Source of the DNA: Brevundimonas sp. UBA2388
GTDB taxonomy: Bacteria > Pseudomonadota > Alphaproteobacteria > Caulobacterales > Caulobacteraceae
DNA: 18,092 bases
Direction of reading: 5' to 3'
Assembly: GCA_002343425.1 (NCBI GenBank)
Contig: DDSO01000117.1
Location: forward strand, 1 to 18,092
Position numbers and translations under genes: made by a program. Positions 1-5,540 of this stretch are shown in pieces. Below the pieces are notes generated by a model that saw nothing but the letters and a program-made list of their open reading frames with translations, had not been told where the DNA came from and did no database searches. Within the stretch, counting starts at the first letter, position 1. Every line of letters begins with the position of its first letter.

Positions 1-500
1 TTGGCCATGGTGTAGGCCACGTGCGGCCCGAACCATTTCGGCGACAGGTCCAGCGGCGGCGACAGGGCCAGGATGTGGGGGTTCGCCGCCTGCTTCAGGT
101 GCGGGATACAGGCCTTCGACACCAGAAAGGTCCCGCGGGCGTTGACCTGATGCATCAGGTCATAGCGCTTCATGTCCGTGGCCAGGGTGCCGGTCAGCTG
201 GATGGCCGAGGCGTTGTTGACGCAGATGTCGATGCCGCCGAACCGGGCGACCGCCGCCTCCACCGCCGCCAGCACCGAGGCCTCATCCCGCACATCCACG
301 ATCAACGGCAGCGCCTGTCCGCCGGCCGCCTCGATCTCGGCGGCCGCGGAATAAATGGTGCCCGGCAGGTGCTTGTGCGCCTCGGCCGTCTTGGCGGCGA
401 TAACCACATTGGCCCCGTCCCGCGCGGCTCTCAGGCCAATGGCCAGTCCGATGCCGCGGCTGGCGCCCGTGATGAACAGCGTCTTGCCCTGAAGTGACAT
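1..500 (-). CDS. SDR family oxidoreductase, HSDL2-like (3' end beyond window)
   Basis: This is an NAD(P)-dependent short-chain dehydrogenase/reductase, cut at its C-terminus by the window edge, with about 166 residues visible. The cofactor motif TGASRGIG lies at residues ~11-18, the NNAS motif near residue 90, and the catalytic YTMA(K) motif is the last thing before the edge. The stretch before that motif, LSPPLDLSPKWFGPHVAYT, resembles the hydroxysteroid-dehydrogenase-like 2 (HSDL2) subgroup more than generic FabG-type enzymes. HSDL2 proteins are linked to fatty-acid metabolism, but their substrate is poorly defined. The ATG at 498-500 is preceded by GGGAG. The gene diverges from a dienoyl-CoA-isomerase-like gene across 80 bp, which supports a lipid role. 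Whether a C-terminal SCP2 domain follows, as in animal HSDL2, cannot be seen here. Confidence 0.88.
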   Translation of the reverse strand, partial: MSLQGKTLFITGASRGIGLAIGLRAARDGANVVIAAKTAEAHKHLPGTIYSAAAEIEAAGGQALPLIVDVRDEASVLAAVEAAVARFGGIDICVNNASAIQLTGTLATDMKRYDLMHQVNARGTFLVSKACIPHLKQAANPHILALSPPLDLSPKWFGPHVAYTMA

Positions 501-580
501 GAGGCTTGGCTCCCGGTTGGTTTCAATAGAAAACGCTTGGATCGCCACAGACGCAGATTCCGCACAGGAGCGAAAGACCC

Positions 581-1411
581 ATGTCGGCCTTCGAGATCAC
601 CCGCGACGGCGCCGTCGCCCATCTGCGCCTGTCCCGCCCGGAAGCGTCCAACGCGCTGGACCTGTCGTTCTGGCGGGAATTCGGCCCGGCCCTGAAGGCT
701 CTGGATGCGACGGGCGAGGTCCGTGCGCTGGTCATTTCGGGCGAGGGCCGCAATTTCTGCGCGGGCATGGACATCTCGGTCTTCTCGGGCGGCGCCATCC
801 TGCAGACGGACACGCCCGCCGAGCGGCAGGCCTTCCATCAGGCCGCGCGGGAGCTGCAGGAGACCCTGACCGCGATCGAACGGGTGCGGTTCCCGGTGAT
901 CGCCGCCGTCCAGGGGGCCTGCGTCGGGGCCGGGCTGGACATGGTGGCGGCCTGCGACCTGCGGCTGGCCGCCACCGGAGCTTATTTCCGCATCGAGGAG
1001 ATCAATATCGGCATGATGGCTGATGTGGGCAGCCTCCAGCGCCTGCCGCACGTCCTGCCCGAGGCGGTGGTTCGCGAACTGGCCTATCTGGGCACGTCGC
1101 TGACGGCGGACCGGGCCGAGCGTCTGGGCTTCGTCAACGCCGTCCTCCCGGACCCCGAGGCCTTGGCGGCCGCCGCGCTGGAAATGGCCCGGGCCATCGC
1201 CGCCAAGGCGCCGCTAGCCATCTCGGGATCCAAGGCCGCCGTCACCTATGCGCGCGACCATTCGGTCGCCGAGGGACTGGAATGGGCGGCGGTGATGCAG
1301 GGCTCGATCTGGAACTCGGCGGACATTCTGGCCGCCATCCAGGCCCGGATGACCCGGACGCCCGCCGGGTTCGCGTCCCTCTCGCCCCATGCAGGGATCG
1401 GCAAAGGCTGA
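581..1411 (+). CDS. Enoyl-CoA hydratase/isomerase family, probable delta3,5-delta2,4-dienoyl-CoA isomerase
   Basis: This is a crotonase-fold protein of 276 residues. The oxyanion-hole segments are NFCAGMD (~58-64) and GACVGAGLD (~112-120). Three acidic residues, D120, E140 and D148, have the same spacing as D176, E196 and D204 of rat dienoyl-CoA isomerase (ECH1). The local sequence ADVGSLQRLPHVLP is also typical of that subgroup. Such enzymes move double bonds in dienoyl-CoA intermediates so that unsaturated fatty acids can enter beta-oxidation. The ATG at 581 has AGGAGCG about 8 bases upstream. An HSDL2-like dehydrogenase gene diverges from it, and a SOUL-family gene lies 88 bp downstream. 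The crotonase fold is certain. The isomerase assignment rests on motif comparison only, and plain hydratase activity remains possible. Confidence 0.88.
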   Translation: MSAFEITRDGAVAHLRLSRPEASNALDLSFWREFGPALKALDATGEVRALVISGEGRNFCAGMDISVFSGGAILQTDTPAERQAFHQAARELQETLTAIERVRFPVIAAVQGACVGAGLDMVAACDLRLAATGAYFRIEEINIGMMADVGSLQRLPHVLPEAVVRELAYLGTSLTADRAERLGFVNAVLPDPEALAAAALEMARAIAAKAPLAISGSKAAVTYARDHSVAEGLEWAAVMQGSIWNSADILAAIQARMTRTPAGFASLSPHAGIGKG

Positions 1412-1445
1412 ACCTCGGTATGCGACAAGATGGACGGGGGCGAAG

Positions 1446-1469
1446 GGTCGCGACCGTCCCCATATGGGG
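1446..1469. promoter_or_regulatory. Two adjacent perfect palindromes upstream of the SOUL gene
   Basis: GGTCGCGACC (1446-1455) and CCCCATATGGGG (1458-1469) are perfect palindromes two bases apart, within the 88-bp gap before the SOUL-family gene. Perfect dyads near a start can be operators, but short GC-rich palindromes also occur by chance. I see no convincing -35/-10 pair beside them. Confidence 0.3.
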
Positions 1470-1499
1470 TTTGCCCCTGAACCCCTGGACCGCACGATC

Positions 1500-2144
1500 A
1501 TGAAATCGAAACTCGCCGCCGTGGCCGCGGCCCTGCTGACCACGGCCTGTTCGACCGTCGGCGTCCGCTCCGGCACTGAAGAGCCGGCCTTCACGGAGGT
1601 GGAGCGCGTCGGCGCCGTCGAAATCCGCACCTATGGCGAGCGGATCGCCGCCCAGACCGTGGTGACAGGCTCCAGCGAGGCGGCCCGCAATCGCGGCTTC
1701 CAGCGGCTGGCGGGCTATATTTTCGGGGGAAATACGGCCCGGACCAGCATCGCCATGACGGCGCCGGTCGCCCAAGCCGGCGAAGGTCCGTCGCAAAGCA
1801 TCGCCATGACCGCGCCCGTGGCCCAGGGCGCCGTGGGTCAGGATCGCTGGACGATCCAGTTCTTCATGCCGTCGGAATATACGATGGCCAGCCTGCCCGT
1901 GCCGCGGGACCCGGCGGTCGTTCTGGCCGTGGTTCCGGCCGAGACCTATGCGGTGCTGCGCTTTTCCGGACTGGGTTCGGCCAGGGCCGTCGCCGAAAAA
2001 GAGGCCGAACTGGACGCCGCCCTGACCGGCAGCGGCTGGACCAGCGCAGGCGATCCGGTCGTCTGGTTCTATGACCCGCCCTGGACCCTGCCGCCGCTCC
2101 GCCGCAACGAGGTGGCGGTGCGGGTGACCCGTCAGGGCCGCTGA
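1500..2144 (+). CDS. SOUL family heme-binding-like lipoprotein
   Basis: This is a 214-residue protein of the SOUL/HBP family, whose founding members bind heme or tetrapyrroles; the role of bacterial members is largely unknown. It starts with a basic, hydrophobic signal ending LLTTAC, which suggests a lipoprotein with acylated C17. The SOUL core runs from about residue 30 to the end. It includes EVERVGAVEIRTY near 33-45 and the family hallmark IAMTAPV twice, at 84-90 and 101-107. The reading frame stays open upstream to 1389, but that extension overlaps the end of the crotonase gene and would bury the signal peptide, so ATG 1500 is preferred. The Shine-Dalgarno is weak. The gene converges on a Sel1-type gene with a 22-bp gap. 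The signal peptide implies a periplasmic or outer-membrane location. Confidence 0.85.
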   Translation: MKSKLAAVAAALLTTACSTVGVRSGTEEPAFTEVERVGAVEIRTYGERIAAQTVVTGSSEAARNRGFQRLAGYIFGGNTARTSIAMTAPVAQAGEGPSQSIAMTAPVAQGAVGQDRWTIQFFMPSEYTMASLPVPRDPAVVLAVVPAETYAVLRFSGLGSARAVAEKEAELDAALTGSGWTSAGDPVVWFYDPPWTLPPLRRNEVAVRVTRQGR

Positions 2145-2159
2145 CCGCGGCCCCTGACG
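2130..2159. terminator. Hairpin at SOUL / Sel1 convergent junction, stop codon in loop
   Basis: Bases 2130-2141 and 2147-2159 form a 12-bp GC-rich stem with one bulged base around a 5-base loop (TGACC, 2142-2146). The loop contains the TGA stop of the SOUL gene. It sits between two convergent genes and could limit read-through on both strands. Neither side has a U-tract, so it is not a canonical intrinsic terminator. Confidence 0.4.
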
Positions 2160-2166
2160 ACAATCC

Positions 2167-2469
2167 TCAGGCGGCCAGCGAGACCACGCCCGCGTCGATC
2201 CAGCGGCGCGCCGCCTTCTGGGCTTCGGCGATCTCGTCCTGCTCCATCTCCTGGCTCATCTCGCGGCGATAGACGCGCGCTTCGATCGAGCCCTTCATGG
2301 CGGCGAGGTTGAAGATCATGTGGGCCGAGACGCGGTCCATGGGGCAACCGCCCTGGCCGCTCGAGTACATCATGCCCAGTCGGAACAGATCGTCGCCGCT
2401 CATGTCGGCGGTCGGCAGGGGCAGGCCCTGCTCTTGATCGACTTGCGGCGCGGTTTCTTGCGCGTTCAT
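2167..2469 (-). CDS. Small Sel1-repeat protein
   Basis: This is a 100-residue, probably cytoplasmic protein with no signal peptide. The region from about residue 24 to 60 (DDLFRLGMMYSSGQGG followed by VSAHMIFNLAAMKGS) fits one Sel1/TPR-like alpha-alpha repeat, with the typical LG.MY..G.G and A..W/N.AA.G positions. The tail (RREMSQEMEQDEIAEAQKAARRW) continues as a predicted amphipathic helix. Sel1 repeats usually mediate protein-protein contacts; no enzymatic motif is seen and the partner is unknown. The ATG at 2467-2469 lies 8-9 bases after GGGAG; a GTG one codon earlier is an alternative start. It appears to be its own transcription unit, fed from the 214-bp gap to the right. Confidence 0.75.
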   Translation of the reverse strand: MNAQETAPQVDQEQGLPLPTADMSGDDLFRLGMMYSSGQGGCPMDRVSAHMIFNLAAMKGSIEARVYRREMSQEMEQDEIAEAQKAARRWIDAGVVSLAA

Positions 2470-2683
2470 CACCGTATCTCCCGAACCGGCGCCGTTCTGG
2501 CCCCGTCCTCTGAGACGCGATCAAATACCCGCGGTTTGAAGGTAAAGTTAACAGCGCAGGCTCCGAACGGCCTTTTCAGTACAGGAACGGCGATTACTGC
2601 ACCCTTGTTCAGACCTCTGAAATAACTCGGAAATCCCTGATTCACACCTGCTAACAGGGCATGACCGGGAGCCTTACGAACGG
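2470..2683. other. Intergenic gap, presumed Sel1-gene promoter region
   Basis: These 214 bases separate the end of the GST gene from the start of the Sel1-type gene, both on the minus strand. Part of the gap (about 2520-2660) looks more AT-rich than the flanking genes, as expected for a promoter region. A short hairpin (TTCAG/CTGAA, 2608-2621) is present. I could not assign a convincing -35/-10 pair or a terminator for the GST gene. Confidence 0.4.
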
Positions 2684-3403
2684 TTACCGCGCCCGTTGTC
2701 CGAACAGCACCTTGCGCGCCGCCTCGGCCGCCTTGCCCGACGCCGCGAGGCTGCGGCGCATCTCATCTCCAAGCGCCCGGCCCGCGATCACGGCGGGGCG
2801 CGCACCCACCCGCGCCATCCAGGCCTTCAGGTTCGGGAACTCCGCCAGGTCCTGTCCCTGCAGTTCCGGCAGCACCCACGGCCAGGCCGCCATGTCGGCG
2901 ATGGAATAATCGCCCGCCAGATAGTCCCGGTCGGCCAGCCGCCGGTCCATCACGCCATACAGGCGGTGCGTCTCGTCCGTGTAGCGCCGGACGCCATAGG
3001 CGATCTGGCGCTGGTCCCTGACGATGGCCGGAGCGTACTGGCGGAAATGGTGCGTCTGGCCGGCCATCGGCCCCAGCCCGCCGACCTGCCAGAACAGCCA
3101 CTGATCCACCTCGGCCTTCCCGCGCGGATCCTGCGGATAGAATTGGCCGGACTTGACCCCGAGGTACTGCAGGATCGCGCCGGATTCGAAGATCGACAGC
3201 GGTTGTCCGTCCGGACCGTCCAGATCGACGATGGCCGGCATACGGCCGTTCGGGCTGATCGCCTGGAAGGCCGGGCTGAACTGTTCGCCCGCGCCGATAT
3301 TCACCGGCTTCATCTCATACGGCAGGCCCATCTCCTCCAGGGCGATCGAGACCTTCCAGCCGTTGGGCGTGGGCCAGTACCAGAGTTCGATCGGCGCGGT
3401 CAT
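2684..3403 (-). CDS. Glutathione S-transferase, Nu-class (YfcG/YghU-like)
   Basis: This 239-residue cytosolic GST closely follows the E. coli YfcG pattern. The N-terminal thioredoxin-fold domain has WPTPNGWKVSI at ~10-20, with T12 and N14 in place of a catalytic Tyr/Ser/Cys. It also has SPNGRMPAIVD and the glutathione-binding FESGAILQYL (E73, S74). The helical C-terminal domain carries the Nu-class signature QWLFWQVGGLGPM and YSIADMAAWPW. Nu-class enzymes bind glutathione or its disulfide and act as disulfide-bond reductases or peroxidases, so a redox defence role is likely (inference). The ATG at 3401-3403 has AGGA about 6 bases upstream. The 5' leader runs straight into the inverted repeat at 3418-3518, which could influence expression. 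Confidence 0.92.
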   Translation of the reverse strand: MTAPIELWYWPTPNGWKVSIALEEMGLPYEMKPVNIGAGEQFSPAFQAISPNGRMPAIVDLDGPDGQPLSIFESGAILQYLGVKSGQFYPQDPRGKAEVDQWLFWQVGGLGPMAGQTHHFRQYAPAIVRDQRQIAYGVRRYTDETHRLYGVMDRRLADRDYLAGDYSIADMAAWPWVLPELQGQDLAEFPNLKAWMARVGARPAVIAGRALGDEMRRSLAASGKAAEAARKVLFGQRAR

Positions 3404-3417
3404 GGGGGGTCCTGGGA

Positions 3418-3518
3418 GTGGCTAGTGGCTAGTGGTCAGGGTTGCTGCTTGGAGTGCGCAAAGGCGGCCCAGTGGATACCTTCGCCGAAGCGCCAGCTAA
3501 TCACTAGCCACTAGCCAC
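3418..3518. repeat. Inverted repeat with 17-bp perfect arms
   Basis: The left arm GTGGCTAGTGGCTAGTG (3418-3434) is matched by its perfect reverse complement at 3502-3518, with a 67-base interior. Each arm consists of tandem TGGCTAG heptamers. The interior holds a smaller hairpin (CTTCG/CGAAG, about 3480-3490). The element lies in the gap between the divergent GST and RcnB-like genes, only 14 bases from the GST start codon. It looks like a dispersed intergenic hairpin repeat, but no second copy exists in this window. Confidence 0.8.
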
Positions 3519-3630
3519 CCATTCCTGACATTCGCGTTCAGGGAGAGTTCATCCGCCCGCAGAGACGCTGGCGCATGATTAACGGGCCGGACCCGGTTTT
3601 CCGTCGCCGTCCCCCAGCTGGAGAGTGATC

Positions 3631-4230
3631 ATGAACCGCTTGACCAGGGCCGCCGTGCTCGGACTGGTGCTGGCCACCGCCGCCCCCCTGGCAGCCCAGG
3701 CCCAGGACCGGGGCGACCGCCGCGAAAACCGCCGCGACTATCGGGAAGACCGCCGCGACGACCGCCGTGAGTTCCGGCAGGAACGCCGCGATGACCGCCG
3801 CGACTGGCGCAACGGCGAATACGACAACCGCCGCGACTTCCGTCAGGACCGTCGCGACGATCGCCGCGATTTCCGCCAGGAACGCCGTGAGGACCGCCGG
3901 GACTTCCGTCGCGACCAGCGCTGGGACCGCAACAATCGCGACTGGTGGCGCGGACGCGACGACTTCCGCGACTACCGCGGCGCCCGAAATGGCTACTGGT
4001 ACGCGCCGAGCTACGGCTACTACCGCGTCGAGCCGCGCTACTACGGCTACCGCTGGCAGCGCGGACACTACCTGCCCCATAGCTACCGCAACTACTATGT
4101 GCGCGATCCCTACGCCTATGGCCTGCGCCCCGCGCCGCGCGGCTATCGCTATGTTCACGCCGGCAATGACATCGTCCTGATCGCCATTGCGACCGGCCTG
4201 ATCGCCAGCGTTCTGGCGGGCGTCTACTAG
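3631..4230 (+). CDS. Secreted RcnB-domain protein with Arg/Asp-rich linker
   Basis: This 199-residue exported protein has a signal peptide (residues 1-25, cleavage after AQA). A highly charged region of DRRDDRR/FRQERR-type repeats (~26-105) follows. The C-terminal RcnB-like domain (~110-199) contains YGYRWQRGHYLPHSYRNYYV, then YGLRPAPRGYRYVHAGNDIV and a hydrophobic IAIATGLIASVL end. E. coli RcnB is a periplasmic protein that modulates nickel/cobalt efflux by RcnA. No rcnA-like transporter is present here, so a metal role is not shown. ATG 3631 is preceded by GGAGAG at 5 bases; a GTG at 3625 is less likely. E. coli RcnB is only about 112 residues, so the linker is the main extra part. A terminator follows directly. 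Confidence 0.85.
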   Translation: MNRLTRAAVLGLVLATAAPLAAQAQDRGDRRENRRDYREDRRDDRREFRQERRDDRRDWRNGEYDNRRDFRQDRRDDRRDFRQERREDRRDFRRDQRWDRNNRDWWRGRDDFRDYRGARNGYWYAPSYGYYRVEPRYYGYRWQRGHYLPHSYRNYYVRDPYAYGLRPAPRGYRYVHAGNDIVLIAIATGLIASVLAGVY

Positions 4231-4253
4231 GCTCCGATCGAGGATCGAAAATG

Positions 4254-4290
4254 CGCCCCGCGGGCTCTGGCTCGCGGGGCGTTTTCGTTT
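4254..4290 (+). terminator. Intrinsic terminator after first RcnB-like gene
   Basis: GCCCCGCG (4255-4262) pairs with CGCGGGGC (4273-4280). The stem can be extended inward by GGC/GCT pairs. It is followed at once by GTTTTCGTTT. It lies 25 bases after the stop codon. This is a good rho-independent terminator and suggests that the two RcnB-like genes are separately transcribed. Confidence 0.85.
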
Positions 4291-4396
4291 CTGGCGCGCC
4301 GCTTAAAATGGCGCCGCCTGTTCAGTCACGGTTCATGATGAAAGCGCGACCGTAACATCAAGCCGTCTGACAGGGACGTGCGGGGAAAAGACGAGA

Positions 4397-5434
4397 ATGA
4401 AACGCTCATTGATGATGGCCGCCGCGATCGCGGCCTTCGCCGTGCCGGCGATGGCTCCCTTGACCGTCCTGGCCCAGGATGGAGAACGCGGCGGCGGCCG
4501 TCGCGGCGCCTCCAACCAGAACGGGGACGAGGCACGCGAAACTCGACCCGACCGCCCGAGCCGTCCGGATCGGCCGGCCCGCGACAGCGGTGACGGCGGC
4601 GGACAGCGCCCTGAACGCCCGACAGGTCCCGGCCTCAGGGGCGGCGGCGATCGCCCTGACCGACCCGACCGGCCTGATCGTCCCGACCGGCCCAACCCGG
4701 GCGGTGGCGGTGGCGGCGGCGGCCGTCCGGATCGCCCCGACAGACCCGATCGCCCTGACAGGCCTGATCGTCCCGACCGACCCAACCCGGGCGGTGGCGG
4801 CGGCGGCGGTGGCCGTCCGGATCGCCCCGACAGACCCGACCGTCCTGACAGGCCCGATCGTCCCGACCGTCCCAATTCAGGCGGCGGCGGCAGGCCCGAC
4901 CGTCCTGACAGGCCTGACAGGCCGCAGGATCCTCGCGGTGGCCGGGATGATCGGCGTGATGATCGCTGGGATCGACGGGATGACCGTCGCGACGACCGCT
5001 GGGATCGCCGCGATGACCGTCGCGACCGTCGTGAGGACCGTTCCGAACGGCGTCAGGATCGCCGCGAGTACCGGGAGTTCCGCAACCGCTTCAACAGCGA
5101 CCAATGGCGGCGCAACTGGAACCGGAACAACCGCAGCGACTGGTGGCGCAACGATCGGCGGTTCCGCGGCTACAGCGGCCTTCGCATCGGCTTCTATTTC
5201 GCGCCCGGCTACGGCTACTACAGCGTGCCGCGCAACTACTGGGGCCAGCGCTATCATGTCGGCGACTATCTGCCGTCGATCTTCTGGCGCTATCAGCTGA
5301 ACGACTGGCGCACCTATGGCCTCGGCTATCCGCCCGAGGGCACACGCTGGGTGCTGGTCGACAACCACATCTATCTGATCGACGAGTACGACGGCTACAT
5401 CATCGACGTCATCTTCGACGCCTGGCGCTGGTAA
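4397..5434 (+). CDS. Secreted RcnB-domain protein with Asp-Arg-Pro/polyglycine repeat region
   Basis: This is a 345-residue exported protein and a paralogue of the preceding gene. It has a signal peptide (~1-26, ending VLA). A low-complexity region (~45-175) of DRP triplets alternates with runs of up to eight glycines. A charged [11 protein letters not shown] region (~180-230) follows. The C-terminal RcnB-like domain (~245-345) contains [28 protein letters not shown] and [23 protein letters not shown]. The last 20 residues are acidic and aromatic ([16 protein letters not shown]), unlike the neutral hydrophobic end of the first paralogue. ATG 4397 has only a weak GAG-type ribosome site. The repeat region is probably disordered or extended in the periplasm or on the surface. 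Function is unknown beyond the domain. Confidence 0.85.
   Translation: MKRSLMMAAAIAAFAVPAMAPLTVLAQDGERGGGRRGASNQNGDEARETRPDRPSRPDRPARDSGDGGGQRPERPTGPGLRGGGDRPDRPDRPDRPDRPNPGGGGGGGGRPDRPDRPDRPDRPDRPDRPNPGGGGGGGGRPDRPDRPDRPDRPDRPDRPNSGGGGRPDRPDRPDRPQDPRGGRDDRRDDRWDRRDDRRDDRWDRRDDRRDRREDRSERRQDRREYREFRNRFNSDQWRRNWNRNNRSDWWRNDRRFRGYSGLRIGFYFAPGYGYYSVPRNYWGQRYHVGDYLPSIFWRYQLNDWRTYGLGYPPEGTRWVLVDNHIYLIDEYDGYIIDVIFDAWRW
4676..4915 (+). repeat. 90-bp tandem repeat, two full copies plus a shortened third
   Basis: Units at 4676-4765 and 4766-4855 are nearly identical and exactly 90 bp (30 codons). A third unit at 4856-4915 lacks 30 bp, mostly in the glycine run and DRP triplets. All units are in frame within the second RcnB-like gene and encode DRP triplets plus polyglycine. 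The copies differ by scattered substitutions, many of them synonymous. Confidence 0.9.
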
Positions 5435-5450
5435 GCCGTCAGGACACGGA

Positions 5451-5494
5451 GGAAACGCCGTCCGATCGCGAGATCGGGCGGCGTTTCCCATTTT
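5451..5494 (+). terminator. Intrinsic terminator after second RcnB-like gene
   Basis: GGAAACGCCG (5451-5460) pairs with CGGCGTTTCC (5479-5488). Inside it, after one T-G wobble, CCGATC (5462-5467) pairs with GATCGG (5472-5477) around a GCGA tetraloop. A short T-rich stretch (CATTTTC) follows. The 17-bp stem lies 16 bases after the stop codon and separates the RcnB-like gene from ppk. Confidence 0.8.
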
Positions 5495-5540
5495 CAGAGC
5501 AAGGTTGCGGCCATCGCCGCGCCGGGCCAGAACCGGCGAC

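Noticed and set aside
1389..1499. Upstream start for the SOUL protein
   Set aside because: It overlaps the end of the crotonase gene and would place 37 residues before an obvious lipoprotein signal peptide.
2320..2625. Plus-strand frame of 101 codons overlapping the Sel1 gene and gap
   Set aside because: Its first half is antisense to the Sel1-type gene, and it has no ribosome site or recognisable domain.
3538..4158. Minus-strand hydrophobic Ala/Val-rich frame opposite the first RcnB-like gene
   Set aside because: The apparent membrane-like composition is the complement of Arg/Asp codon repeats. The plus-strand product has a signal peptide, a ribosome site and a known domain.
4333..4875. 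Minus-strand Gly-Arg-Ser / polyproline frame opposite the second RcnB-like gene
   Set aside because: The low-complexity pattern simply mirrors the DRP/polyglycine tandem repeat of the real gene.
4676..4915. Possible CRISPR-like array
   Set aside because: The units are contiguous 90-bp copies without unique spacers and stay in frame with a coding sequence. They are a coding tandem repeat.
5505..5540. Upstream TTG start for ppk
   Set aside because: The 12-codon extension is Arg-rich, has no family similarity and begins within the leader just after the terminator. ATG 5541 is the simpler start.
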